DNA of 64,000 bases from Salvia splendens (lineage: Eukaryota > Streptophyta > Magnoliopsida > Lamiales > Lamiaceae), in assembly GCF_004379255.2 (NCBI RefSeq), contig NC_056046.1, positions 9,486,001 through 9,550,000 on the forward strand, in the 5' to 3' direction. The notes below the pieces were generated by a model. That model was not told where the DNA came from and made no database searches. It was given only the letters and a program-made list of their open reading frames with translations. The translations under genes and the position numbers were made by a program. Shown here piece after piece: positions 29,226 to 41,014 of this stretch; position 1 is the first letter of the stretch, and each line of letters opens with the position of its first letter.

Positions 29226-31088
29226 TCATACTCCGCCAGCTTCGTCTCCGCCTTCTCGGTGAGGTTCAGCTTCCTTCTCCTTGTCTGCTTCAGCTTCAGC
29301 CTCGGCCTCCCTGCTCTCCCCAGCCTGCTCGGCGCCACCGTAGCCGATCTGCTGCGTCTCCTGCTCGGCCTGCTCATCGCCGGTCTGCCGCTCATGCTGC
29401 TCGGTCTCACCCTCTCCATGGAAAATTGGAGCGGGTGAAACTGACCCTATGGAGGCAAAGATAGCCTCCATGTTCTCATCGCGGTCAGCTCGGCAACTAC
29501 GAACTTGGTCTGCAGAAAGCAGGACCGAGGACGAAGCAAGCTCCTCAAGCACCGGCAGACTCTGAAGCCGAGCTGCTATCTCTCGGCCGTACAGCGGCAG
29601 GATGACTTCGGGACCCTGCTCGGCTTTATCGGTCATCAGTTTCAGCAGATCACCGACAAAGGCTGAAAATTGGTTGCTCAGAAAGAGTTTCTCCGCGAAA
29701 GCACGGAGAGCCTCTCCTTGGGCAACCACGGCGGCAGCATCCCTCCGTTTCGTCTGCTCTCGCTGGATGACGAGCTGGTTTTTGGCAAACTGAGCTTCAT
29801 CCTGGGCCGAAATCCTAGCAGCTCTGGCTTTCTCAAAGTTTGCCTCAGCCTGCTCGGCCCGGTGACAAGCAGCCGCCAACTTCCTCTGCATCTCAGCATA
29901 GTCGTTGGACGCTTTGGAGAGTTCAACGGCGACGAGCTTGGAGAGCATATCGTTCCTCTGAAAATGGAAAAAGCAAAAAGTCAACAGAGGGGCCACAAAA
30001 AATACAAGAAAAAAGCAAGGCCAGAAAATCAAGAAGAGAATTCACCTCGGCGAAGTCCGTGGGCCATAAAAAGGGCTCACAGATATGTTCCGAAGGAGGC
30101 GCCAAGACCACGTCTTTCTCTGGCGCTCTCGGGGGCTTCTGGGTCTTCCCCTTCCTACTTGCCGAAGTCGACTCCGGCTTCTTTGGATCCGAAGAGGTCT
30201 TTTGCCTCTTCGGATTCTTCTCGGCATCAGGCGCCGAGCTGGTAGCCTTCTCTTTCTCCGGCTCCTTAAGCTCGGAGGATTTGCGGCTAATCTTATTCAG
30301 CATATACACTGCCAAAAAGCAAGAAAGCAAAGTTAGTTTTCGCCACAAAAGCAGTAAGGCACAAAAAAGAATTCCTCACCCTCGGTCTCTTCATCCGAAG
30401 ACGAGGAGTCGAACACGAAGTCGCCCTTGACGAGCTCAGACTCCAGGTACTGCTTCCTAATCATAGGAATCTTATTGAGCTCGCCCTCGAGCTCGGCCAA
30501 CGGTTCTAACCGAGGATGAGGAATCACGGACTTCGGCCCTCTCCAGGGAAAGCCCGGAGCCGCTGTCCTATTATAAAAAAAGAAGCGGTTTTGCCATTTC
30601 GGCCATTTGGTTTTGCAGAAGGCCCTAAAAGGCTGTAAAGGGATCAAGTAAAACCAAGATCCCTTCCTCTTAAACTGGAAAAAATTAAGGATTGCCCTCA
30701 GAGACAGATCCTTATCTAGCCTACGCAGTTCGGCAGCAAAGGCCGATAAGTGCCTCCAAGAATTCGGAGTCACCTGACCTAAAGGGAGTTGAAAGAAATC
30801 AAGAAGCTCTACAAAAGGTGGGGGAAGAGGGAAACGAAGCCCGCATTCTAAGCAGGCTTCGTAAACGGTGGCATAACCCTCCGGCGGCTCGTTAGCCCTA
30901 TGATCGTCGTCGGGAACCACCGCCTTCCCCCTGGGAAGAAGATATTTTTCGTATATGGATATCACAGTATCCTTACTCAAGACGCTGTGAAAGTACTCTA
31001 CGGTATTCTCCCCAGATTCTTTCCGGCTAGAAGACCCCTTACCCCTTTTCCTACCGCTACCTGACTCAGAAGAAGAAGAAGAAGACAT
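29226..31088 (-). CDS. Antisense gene of Tat element (putative gypsy-type transposon protein with coiled coil)
   Basis: Three exons on the strand opposite to gag: 31088-30380, 30308-30046 and 29957-29226, giving 567 residues. Junctions are G|GTGAGG to GGCAG|TG and GAG|GTGAAT to TTTCAG|AGG; frame is kept and the same sites occur in the other copy. The N-terminus is a Ser run. Next comes a domain with GLRFPLPPPFVELLDFF, VTPNSWRHLSAF and a WFYLIPLQ stretch, resembling the plant 'putative gypsy type transposon' family. A basic linker and a long coiled coil (about 330-430) follow. Antisense ORFs of this kind are known in Tat relatives. Function is unknown; conservation suggests selection. Confidence 0.8.
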
Positions 31089-31403
31089 AGTTCTTACTCT
31101 TCGAAAGTCTGAAGAAATTCTGAAAAAATTCTTGAAAGCGGAAGAAAATTTTTACGCGAAGGAGATAGAGTGCAGAAGAAGCAATAGCAAAAGTGTTCAA
31201 CTGATGAAGAAAGGACGTATTTATCAGATTCGGAGAAGATTTCAAAATCATCGCACCGTTTCGAATCCCACCTTTTCAGGATTCAACGGCCGGATTTTAC
31301 CGTCGCATTTAATGCAGTCACGCGCAAGGCACGTCCCCTAACGTCAGCCTCCCCCGTACCTTTATCCAGAATGCCGAAGTGACTCGCTTCGCCGAAGTGA
31401 TTC

Positions 31404-31426
31404 ACTTCGCTTTTCGGGGGGGGTAG
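31404..31426 (+). promoter_or_regulatory. Polypurine tract region of Tat element
   Basis: A run of eight or more G (CGGGGGGGG then TAG) directly precedes the 3' LTR. The matching C run lies at 60409-60416 in the inverted copy. It also lies upstream of the antisense gene. Confidence 0.65.
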
Positions 31427-32107
31427 TGATGGGGTACGTACTAAACAAGCCCAAAAGCAGTGATGGCCCATCAGCCCAAAGACCAAGGAAGAGTATCAGT
31501 TCGACATTACCACAGAGTTCGGCCCTAGCCTACAGCTCGGTAAAAGCCGACCAATCAGTTCGGCATTACCAAAGAGTTCGGCCCCAGCCTACAGCTCGGT
31601 AAAAGCCGACCAATCAAGCTCTACTCTCAGATCGGCAAAAGCTGCTCGGCAATAGTTCAGCAGTTCGGTCTCAGTATTCGACCGAACTGGGAGATAGTGG
31701 ACTCATGCAGAACCTCCCCGACCTCCACTACACGATCTATTTAGTAGTGGACCCATGCAGGATCTCATGACCTCCACGACATCCACGATCTAATTAGTGA
31801 TGATGTAAGCCACGACCTAATTAGTGATGATGTAAGCCACGACCTAGTTAGTGGTGATGCAAGCCACGATCTTAGTTCAATGTATAAATAGAACTTAGAT
31901 CAGATAGACAAGAGGGTTCTCTAGAGATCAAATATCAAATAGCAAGTCTGTATTGTAAGCTGTAGAAAACAGATCAAGCAATACAACTCTGCCCTCTTTT
32001 CTTCCCGTGGACGTAGATTTACCTCAGTAAATCGAACCACGTAAATCTCTGTGTCGTGATCTGCATTTTCCTGCATTCATCACCATCAAAAATTCGCCAA
32101 ACCATCA
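31427..32107 (+). repeat. 3' LTR of Tat element
   Basis: 681 bp, ends CAAACCATCA, followed by the TAAAT target duplication. It matches the 5' LTR almost base for base. Confidence 0.93.
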
Positions 32108-32112
32108 TAAAT

Positions 32113-34071
32113 CAACCCTCTTATTGCATTTCTGGTTTTCTTCACCTTTTTCTATTTACTTTTGTACACCCACAGATTTAAACCTATTTCCATAAATGAG
32201 TATCTAATTGAATTTCATTAATTTGCGGTTATAGGTTTGAATTTCAAAGAGAATTTTATTATTTAATTAATTTTTTCACTATAAATTCTTCATGTATCAC
32301 AGAAAATTCATCATATATTTATAATTTATAATTCTTTTTTTAAAGTGAGGTTTAAACTTTAGCTTAACTTTCTCCCTCGATATACATTTTTAATGGCTGA
32401 AATTCTTTGGGCACATCATGTGATATGGAAAATAAATTATGGTGTTGTATTATTTAGGATAGTTCATGCACAAGTTGCTAGACATTGTGGACCAACATGA
32501 AATAATCAATGATGACGTAACACTAGTTCGGGACATTTTATTGCAGCAAGATCTGTCTCTCCGTTGCCAACTACGCTACGCCCCTGCGGGCTAGTTGGAG
32601 ACATTTTATGCTACCCCATTAGGCATAAGCTTAGATTATGGATGTTTCGACACGTATTTGATGTTACATTAAACGCAAGCTTAATCAAAATTATATATTA
32701 TGACACAAATAAATAAATTATTCACAACATTTGGTTTGTGTTAGCAAACAACACCAGATTTAAATTGTTTGTTCATATTGTAATAATATGTGGACATATG
32801 CTTAATGATTATTCAATAAGGTTATGAATAATTCTCCAAGAAATTTAGCACCACTTATTTTTCTTTAATTAAATCATGATTTGACTAAAACACTACATAT
32901 ATAAACTAATGGATATGCTGTTGTATACATCCACACTAGATTTTGTGGAATGAATTATTTACACTATATATGTATTTATAAGATGAAGTGAAAGTCAAAC
33001 ATGGTTTTATTTTTATGATATTTTTTCTGACAGCAACATTTTACCATAAATTTTAATAGGCCAATGACATGAGAAAATCTATATAAACTCCACTAATTAT
33101 TACTAAAATGTTAGCTAGTTTTAATCCTTGAACAAACAATAAGCAAGATCCTTTTCCTCTAATTATCATCATTTCTCAATTCTAGTCATCTTTATCTCAT
33201 CTATATAATTTGGAACCGGCCTTCATCGTGGTTAATTATTACTACTACTTGGTTGTAATTAGTAACGATTTAACTTGGTGCATGAATTTGTCCAAATAAT
33301 TGAAAAAAACTTCGCCTAACTAGCTAACTGAATGCTAATTTGTTGGTACACCTACTTCAAGAAATATCCTTGTTCCTTTTTTCCATAATTAAACCAAATT
33401 AACACCAAATCATGTAACAACATTATATACTTATACAGGGTATAACTAAATAGGATAAACACTAATGACTAATGAGAGCAAGCTACGAATCATAGTAAAA
33501 AAAGTAATATTCCTATTTGGTTACTTGTTTTTAATGTTTGGACCAATATATGTTTCTTTCATGGATTCCTTCCTTTTGGAATTAATCCACTATATTTTAT
33601 CTATAGTACAATCATGCTTGTCTTATTATACCTTCCTTTTCTAAACCATTTCAAGATAATTATACCTTATGTTTATTGTCCTTCTCATAAATAATCTCTC
33701 TCTCTCTCTCGCACGTGCAGCTCTATGTCTTGTATAAATCAGTACCTAACATCCACACTTGTTTTTCCTAGTGCCATTTAATTTTTGGTAACCATACTCA
33801 TGTTTGTGATGATATATTTGTATATTATGGTTGCTGTTTTAGATGGTAATCTAATATAGGTTTGATTGATTGTACGAAATCTCAAACTTGTGAAAATTAT
33901 GTGTAGATCTGCATCATTGAAATGGGACCCACAATTATAATTCAAAAAATTAAAATAACACCGAATTCACCTAATTATGGATAGATGGGTTAATGTTACA
34001 TTACTATGAAGTGTTTCTGGTTTAAATGTCTCAAGTTCGAATTTCATCAACGCGATCATACATATTGAATA
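32113..34071. other. AT-rich spacer
   Basis: No gene recognised. A short (CT)n run lies at about 33698-33709. Confidence 0.5.
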
Positions 34072-34324
34072 CTCCCTTCGTCTGCAAATAGGAGTCCTAT
34101 TTTTTCCATTTTAGTCCGTCCACGAATAGGAGTCTCGGTTCACTTTTACCATAAATGGTAATATGGTCACACCTTCCACTAACTCATTCTACTCACATTT
34201 CATTTAAAACTAATATATACAAGTGAGACTTATATTCCACTAATTTTTTTTCACCCACTTTTCTTAACATTTCATAAAACTCGTGCCGCCAAGAAATGAG
34301 ACTCATAATGGCGGGCGGAGGGAG
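34072..34324. mobile_element. Stowaway MITE
   Basis: Ends CTCCCTTCGTCTGC and, on the other strand, CTCCCTCCGCCCGC; TA at 34070-34071 and 34325-34326; 253 bp. Confidence 0.8.
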
Positions 34325-35481
34325 TAGCATATAAGAAAAAAAATTCCAATTACACATCTCACTGCAATTTTTTTTCCCAAGTAAAAAATGAATGTTACAA
34401 TTATAATAAAACAATATTTCCGTAATAATTGAATTTTATCCACGTCACTCTCAGTCCGGTAGCATAAAAATGTAGTTTCTACATTTATTTGTCATCTAGT
34501 GACGGTTTTTCCGAAATACTTGAAAGTCTTGAACATTTAGTGGCACAAGCAATTAAAATTGGCCCCAACTAATTGTTGAGATATTTTTGATTTCTTTGAA
34601 ATTGAGAAGTTGCCAATTTGGTATGTGGTCCTATTGTCCCATATTGTTGTTACGTAGCCTATATTTAATGGTTGTGATTTAACTTTTCAATGTTGTTTTG
34701 AGTTACATGGCAAGAAAACTTTATTCTTTGGCTGACAAAATTCGTGCAAATATTTATGACATGAAAATGGAGTTGATGATGGACGTAAGTACGCACCCTC
34801 TAAATGAGATTCAAGCCCTCTTTTTTGTCACATAGTGATGGTAAAATACGTGAGGTAGTTTGCTTCGACATATTTCGTCGAGAATGTCGACTTACTTTAG
34901 AATAAAAATAAAATGTCCGGATTAAAATGTAAGAGAAAATGTCAATTGTCACATGAAAAGATTGGGATGTAAGTATGTGGACCCGTGGTTTGAAGTTGCC
35001 TGCTCCACACCCAAATGTGGGCATTTGTTGATTTCTTGAATTCTTTTACAAATTTAATTTTATGTGATGATAATAATAAATAATAGTAGTATAAATTGGT
35101 TGGTTGATGTCGCTTTACTAGTATACTGTGCTATTTATTTATTGTGTAACATGTAGTAGCATAGTTTAAATATATATAGAGCCTGTGGTTGGATGGACTT
35201 GGCCTGTTATTAATATTTGGGTCAATTGGGCTACGGTCCAATATTGTTTTTTGGTCCTTTTATTAGATAAAGAAGAGAAAAAAAAAAAATCAGACATTTC
35301 ATACTTAGTTGAATATCAATATTAATTATTCTTTAAAATAATAATGTATACTTGTATCACTAGCCTTATTAGCGTTTCAGATTTTTTAAACTGAATCCTA
35401 ATTGGGCAGAATCAAGGGCATGTAACGATGAGTGGGGGAAAAAGAGAAAAAAAACCCACAGACCACAGTGGAACTTATTTA
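34325..35481. other. AT-rich spacer between two Stowaway MITEs
   Basis: No coding potential or clear repeat was recognised. Confidence 0.45.
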
Positions 35482-35736
35482 CTACATCTGTCTCACTCTA
35501 AGAGTCCCAGTTGAGTTTGACATGAGTTTTTAAGAAATGTAAAAGAAAGTTGATGAAAAAAGATAGTGGAATGTGGATCCTACTTTTTTTTATATTAGTT
35601 TTATAATGAAATGTGAGTGGAAAAAGATTAGTGGAATGTGAAGCCTAATACCATTTATAGAATATTCCAACCGGGACTCCTAAAATGGAATATCCAAAAA
35701 TGGTAAACCGGGACTCCTAAAGTGGGACGGATGGAG
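35482..35736. mobile_element. Stowaway MITE
   Basis: The left end CTACATCTGTCTCACTCTAA matches the right end on the other strand, CTCCATCCGTCCCACTTTAG. TA at 35480-35481 and 35737-35738. It belongs to the same subfamily as the element at 51613-51845 (shared GAGTCCC/GGGACTCCT subterminal motif). Confidence 0.82.
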
Positions 35737-35738
35737 TA

Positions 35739-36150
35739 TAAAATAGACCGTGATGTGTAATTTAGGTAATGGCAAGATTGATTAAAACGTTATATAAGGA
35801 TTAGTTCAAATAAAAAATTGGAGTAAAAATGGTTATGAATATTAAAAGTAAAAACATTGTACTGATATCTCTCTTACTTTATTTTTATTTATACGTTATT
35901 ATCTTTCTATTATACTCATTAGATATATTTGTACTTAATTCTTGTATCAAATTAAATTCCTCGTTTAAGTTAAGACGGATGGAGTAATTAATTTTTTAAT
36001 AGATGGTAGTAATAGTTTGAAGACAATGTTTAAACTCCAAAGAATATCAATGTAGAAGAAAATTTTATTCAAACCTTTGATTTATGATTTTTATATAGTT
36101 TATATTTTTAAATTTTATATAGTATTATAAATATGATAGTATACATTTTA
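35739..36150. other. AT-rich spacer
   Basis: Nothing recognised between the Stowaway MITE and PIF element 4. Confidence 0.45.
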
Positions 36151-38120
36151 GAGCATACACAGCGTCGGCGCGGCCGAACCCCTGCTCGCCGCTGTGCTCT
36201 TGCCGACGGCACGACCCTACTCGTTGCATCGAGCACCGTCGTGCCGATGAGCAGGTTGACGTGGCGGCTTCTGATTGACAAATAGTATATCCGTTAGCAA
36301 TTTTTTTATAAAAAAATCAAAAAATAATACAAAAATAATACCAAAAAAATCGGATTCCCAAAAATATAGCCGTTTTATTACCATTTTTTTATTTTTTTTA
36401 AAAAAAAATTTTAATCCCAAAATCATCTATAAATACACACATTCATCATCTATTTTTCAAATCAAATTATCTCTCACTCATATTTTTTCATACAACTCAC
36501 CTACATCTTTCTCTCTCACTCAAACACTCTCTAAATTCAAAAATGGATATGAACGATATCATTGCGGAAGCGGAGCGTGAAGAACAAGAATACTATCAAC
36601 AATATCGTGCCGCCTATAAAGCCTATGTCGCCGTCGTTGGCCCCACCCCTCCTCCTTGACCAACGAGATCAAATCGCTGCTACATCCCTCGTGACCGGGA
36701 GGGAGCACACGAAAAGCTCGTTGCCGACTATTTTTCTGACGAGCCGCGATTTCTGGTAGATTACTTCCGGCGCCGTTTTCGCATGTCAAAATGGTTGTGT
36801 ATGCGTATTGTCAACACATTGTCCGCCTGTGTTGAATACTTCCAATCACGTAGAGACGCAACCGGTCGACAATGTCTCTTGGCATTGCAAAAGTGTACTT
36901 GTGCCCTCCGACAACTTGCTACCGGGCAAACGGCTGACCTCTTAGACGAGTATCTGCTTGTTGGTGAATCAACTGGAACCTATGCCTCAAAATTTTTTGC
37001 ACTGGTGTTCGTTCTGCTCTCGGTGAGGAATTCCTTCGGGCACCCACCACCGAAGATTGTCAACGGTTGCTTCATCTTCTCGAAACAGTCCACAGATTTC
37101 CCGGTATGCTTGGCAGCATTGACTGCATGCATTGGATGTGGAAGAATTTCCCGAATGCTTGGAGGGGGCAACACTTAAGCGGCCACAAAGGCGGCAGCCC
37201 AACGCTTATCCTTGAAGCGGTCACCTACTACCGCCTATGGATTTGACATGCATATTTCGGTGTTGCCGGATCCAACAACGACTTGAACATGTTCTATTCT
37301 TCACCCCTCTTCAATGATGTTTTGAATGGTGTAGCACCGGTGATCGACTTCACCGTCAACAGAAATCCATACCACATGGGGTACTATCTCGCCGATGGTA
37401 TCTACCCAAGGTGGCCGACTTTCGTGAAGACGCTCAACAATCCGCAAGACCCAAAACGGGTTCTGTATACGTAGAGTCAAGAGGCTGCTCGGAAAGACGT
37501 CGAAGAAGCTTTTGGGGTCCTTTAAGCCCGATTCAACATTGTGAAGACCCCGGCTCAGCTGTGGTACACAAAGAATATTGCCGACATCATGTATACGTGT
37601 ATTATCTTGCACAACATGATTATAACTGACGAAGGACCGATGGCAGCTAACTTTTACGACGAGGATGATGCCGGAAGCTCAACCGCAAGGTCTCCCCCAC
37701 GCCGAGGTGTGCATATGACGGTGCGCAATAAGATTGAAACAAGATACACAATGCGCGATACCAAAACCCACATTGAGCTACAAGAAGACCTAATCCAACA
37801 CATTTGGGCTAAATTCGGCAACGAGTAGTGAGTTTTATTAATTTTATGCATTTAATTATGTAATTTTTAATTTTTAGGATTTTAATTATTTAATTTTTAA
37901 TTTTTAGGATTTTAATTATGTAATTTTTAATTTTTAGTAATTTGTAATAGTATTTCGCATATTTTTAATGCATTTTAATATTGTGGAAATGTTTTTATTT
38001 AAATTGAATAATAAAATGACATGGTTGTTGTGCTATTGCAGAAGAGCAGGAAGTAAAAGTGGGTTCAGGCCCACACTCATGCTCTTGCCAAAGAGCATGG
38101 ATGATTGGAGGTGGATGCTC
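36151..38120 (+). mobile_element. PIF/Harbinger element 4 (decayed relative of element 3)
   Basis: Termini GAGCATACACAGCGTCGG and, on the other strand, GAGCATCCACCTCCAATC. TTA duplications at 36148-36150 and 38121-38123. The length is 1970 bp, with the same organisation as element 3, including the TATAAATA promoter near 36429 and GAGCA/TGCTC motifs at the ends. The transposase is disabled. Confidence 0.9.
36543..37828 (+). pseudogene. PIF/Harbinger transposase pseudogene
   Basis: It aligns along its full length with the intact protein at 19475-20761. An in-frame TGA lies at about 36657, the frame is lost around 36990-37190, a TGA replaces the second Trp codon of RLWIWHAYFG (37245 region), and TAG/TAA codons replace Gln-type codons at about 37472 and 37523. 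The final 95 codons are open again (KTPAQLWYTKNIADIMYTC to the stop). It cannot make a complete transposase. Confidence 0.9.
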
Positions 38121-38595
38121 TTAATTTTAATCATAGCTTTTAGCTCGATTAGTTTGCAGGCAGTTCGAAACATGAATATTTAGAATTATGGTTTATGGAC
38201 AAAATATGGAGTACTCCATAACTTAAGGAGTAAAATTTAAGTCCAATTAATTGCATTTGATTAGGTTGCAATCTAAGAACATCTCCAATGCACGGATGTC
38301 CCACTCAGACATCCACTAGGACTTCCCAAAAACACCTCATGCCACGTCACTAGGACTTCTCATCCCACTGCCACGTCACTAGGACTTCCCCTGCACAATC
38401 CGCCTTTCCCATCGCCCTTCCCACTAGGACTTCCCGCAATAAAAAAAAATCACAAATTCACAAAGAAAGTAATTTACGTTTACGGAAAAAAAATTTCAAC
38501 ACGCATACGAACGGGAAAAATTAACAACTTCATTAAAAACATGATTCAAAAAAAAATTACATAGTAATAAAACAAAAAAAGTAATAACATCAACG

Positions 38596-39865
38596 TCAAC
38601 CCCTCCGAGTCCAAACCTCTTCGATAATATCGTGCTGAAGTCGAACATGGGCATCTGTTTGCTGCATGTCGGCAAATGCACGCATCCGCTCGACCTCTCC
38701 ATGAGGAAACCCCATATTCACATTCGCGGTGGCCACGCCGTGACTTGGACCTGCACCCGTATCATCTTCATTGGTCCACTGAGTCAGTTCCGCAGCTTCA
38801 TTTTCGACAATCATGTTATGCATTATGATACATGCGTACATGACATCGCCGATGTTGGGAATATACCACTGCCGTGCAGGACCCTTCACTACCGCCCATC
38901 GACTCTGGAGCACACCAAATGCCCGCTCCACATCCTTGCGCGCTGCTTCCTGACGGCTCGCAAAGTATGTTTTCTTTTGTCCGAGCGGATGCTTGATTGT
39001 CTTCACAAAGACGGGCCAGTTTGGGTATATCCCATCCGCCAAATAGTATCCCATATTGTGCTGGTTGCCGTTGGCGACGAAACTGATGGCGGGACCAACG
39101 CCATTGCACTGAGCGTTGAACAGGGGCGACGACTGGAGAACGTTGATGTCGGCGACTCCAAAATAAGAATGACATATCCACAGCCGGTAGTCAGCTACAG
39201 CTTCAAGGATCATCGTGGGATGCTTGGCTTTGAAGCCGGTAGTGTACATCCCCTTCCAGGCGGCGGGGCAGTTCTTCCACTCCCAATGCATACAATCTAT
39301 GCTGCCCAACATCCCAGGGAACCCGTGCACCGACCCATGCATATCTATCAGCCTCTGGCAGTCTTCGCGGCTCGGACTCCGAAGATACCGCTCCCCGAAT
39401 ATCGCTCTCACGCCCGCGCAAAAATTCTGCACACTCGACGGCCGTCGACTTGCCAATGTGAAGGTACTCGTCGAACATGTCGGTCGCGCCTCCGTACGCC
39501 AGTTGTCTGATTGCGACAGTGCACTTCTGTAAGGGCGTGAGTCCGGGTTTTCCAACTGCATCCTCCTTAATCCTAAAATACAAGTATCTTCTCTCTAAAG
39601 CACACACGATATGCTTAAACAGCGGACGATGCATCCTAAAACGTTGCCGAAATAAGGCATCCCCAAAACGCGGCTGCGGAGCGAAGTAGTCCTGATACAA
39701 CCGAATATGCGCAGCATGGTGGTCACGAGATATTGTAGTTCGACGACGGATCGGCCGATGTACCGCCGCCTGCTGCCGCCGCTGCTCCCTCTGGTGTAGC
39801 AGCCTATCTATCGCACCTTCCACAGCGACCTCCAATTCATCCTCGCGATCACTGTCACTAGTCAT
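38596..39865 (-). pseudogene. PIF/Harbinger transposase with a frameshift
   Basis: From ATG at 39865 (MTSDSDREDELEVAVEGAID) the frame is family-typical through FDEYLHIGKSTA. It then shifts near 39435, and the remainder (QNFCAGVRAIFGERYLRSP to the stop at 38596) continues in another frame. GSIDCMHWEWKNC and KDVERAFGVLQ are kept. The second catalytic region is shortened to GVADINVLQ, losing about three residues compared with GSNNDVNVLQ. One indel explains the frame break, so decay is recent. Confidence 0.88.
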
Positions 39866-39989
39866 TCTAGATATACTTGAAAATAGAGATGTAGAGAGAG
39901 AAACTTGTTAACACAAGTGGTGCGAATGAAATGAAGTTCAACGAGCCGTATATATAAAGTTTTAAAAAAAATAATAAAAAATAAATACC

Positions 39990-40168
39990 AGACGTCCGAC
40001 GCGGAGTCCGACCCACGCCACAATGGCGGACGTCCGCCGGCCCGTCGCCCGCACGTCCGAGGATATCCGACGTCCTTACGGGACGTCCATATCCGAGTTG
40101 CCATGCCCCAATGGCGGACGTCCCGGCCGCCCGTCGCGGATGTCCGACCGGACGTCCGCAATTGGAGA
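39990..40168. repeat. GGACGTCC motif array at the end of PIF element 5
   Basis: About nine copies of GACGTCC, GGACGTC or close variants within 180 bp of GC-rich DNA next to the terminal repeat. Confidence 0.75.
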
Positions 40169-40453
40169 TGCTCAGCAAAATTAAATTGAAATTTGATGGC
40201 CTGAGCTCAAAACTATTTGAATTGGTATTGAGTAACGTTGAAGGTACGAGGATCTCGCATTTTCAACTGCAAAGTAGCAAGTTTCCTCTAATCTTCTTTG
40301 CTAAATCGTTAGGTGCAATGTTGGATTAATCGCCGTATCTTTACAATACGCAGTATTTATTATTTTATCGTCGTTTTCTCAATTTCTACGTTAAATAATC
40401 AATTTCCACATCTTTAGTTCGTGGGATTTGAAGACGACAATTGCGTCGCCTAC

Positions 40454-40460
40454 TATATAA
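40454..40460 (+). promoter_or_regulatory. UXS pseudogene TATA box
   Basis: TATATAA about 30 bp before a leader that ends at a possible donor (TTAAGAG|GTGATC, near 40532). A matching acceptor (ATTCAG|AACTGG at 40990) precedes the start codon, so the former gene probably had a 5' UTR intron. Confidence 0.45.
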
Positions 40461-41014
40461 ATGTCAAATATTTGCAATTGGAGCTGGAGACGTGTTCGAC
40501 TTTCACTACTAGAAAATTCAATTAATTAAGAGGTGATCAGAGCTTGATTTTGCTCTAAAATTTTTTTTACAGTATTTGATTTTTTTGCAATTGATTTGAA
40601 AGTAAGATCCGAGGCAATGTGAATGAGTGTGATATTTTTATACGTGTGATTTTGTTCTGCGAACTAGGTTAATCTGTTTGTGCTAATAGATTGCACTGTT
40701 CTCATAGAAATTATGGAAAACTATATTGTTCTGAGTGACAGATATTTGAGTTCCTCAATTAAGTGGATGAATGTGCACAGTCAGTTGGAATTCGAATGAT
40801 TGCCATTTAATTTTGTTTATGTATTGTTCTTGCTTTCTTGACTTTGATTAGCTGACTTATTCCCACTAAAGATATGATTTTTCAGCTGAAAGAAAAAGGG
40901 ATTACTCATGTGTAATTGAATACGATGTCATTATTGTTTATAGGGATGGTTAGGAAATTTATGTTTTCTCTTAATGTAGTTGTTGAATTCAGAACTGGGG
41001 AGGAAATCCTAGAA

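Larger units (their letters stand above)
24970..32107 (+). mobile_element. Non-autonomous Tat-lineage Ty3/gypsy element with antisense gene
   Basis: LTRs of 681 bp (24970-25650 and 31427-32107) with TG...CA ends; TAAAT duplications at 24965-24969 and 32108-32112. The primer binding site region TAGCGCCGTCTGTGGG follows the 5' LTR. Gag is present, but protease, RT, RNase H and most of integrase are missing. The 3' half holds a multi-exon gene on the opposite strand. The LTRs are nearly identical (I noted two differences, near 25036-25041), so the insertion is young. A second copy lies inverted at 59781 onward. Confidence 0.93.
38277..40173 (-). mobile_element. PIF/Harbinger element 5
   Basis: Ends GAACATCTCCAATGCACGGA and, on the other strand, GAGCATCTCCAATTGCGGAC. 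TAA precedes the left end, but a matching triplet is not evident at the right end, so one terminus may have mutated. The transposase gene is on the minus strand. The promoter-proximal end (39990-40165) is packed with GGACGTCC-type motifs. Confidence 0.8.

Noticed and set aside
38632..39510. 292-codon plus-strand frame in PIF element 5
   Set aside because: Antisense shadow of the transposase; no independent motif.
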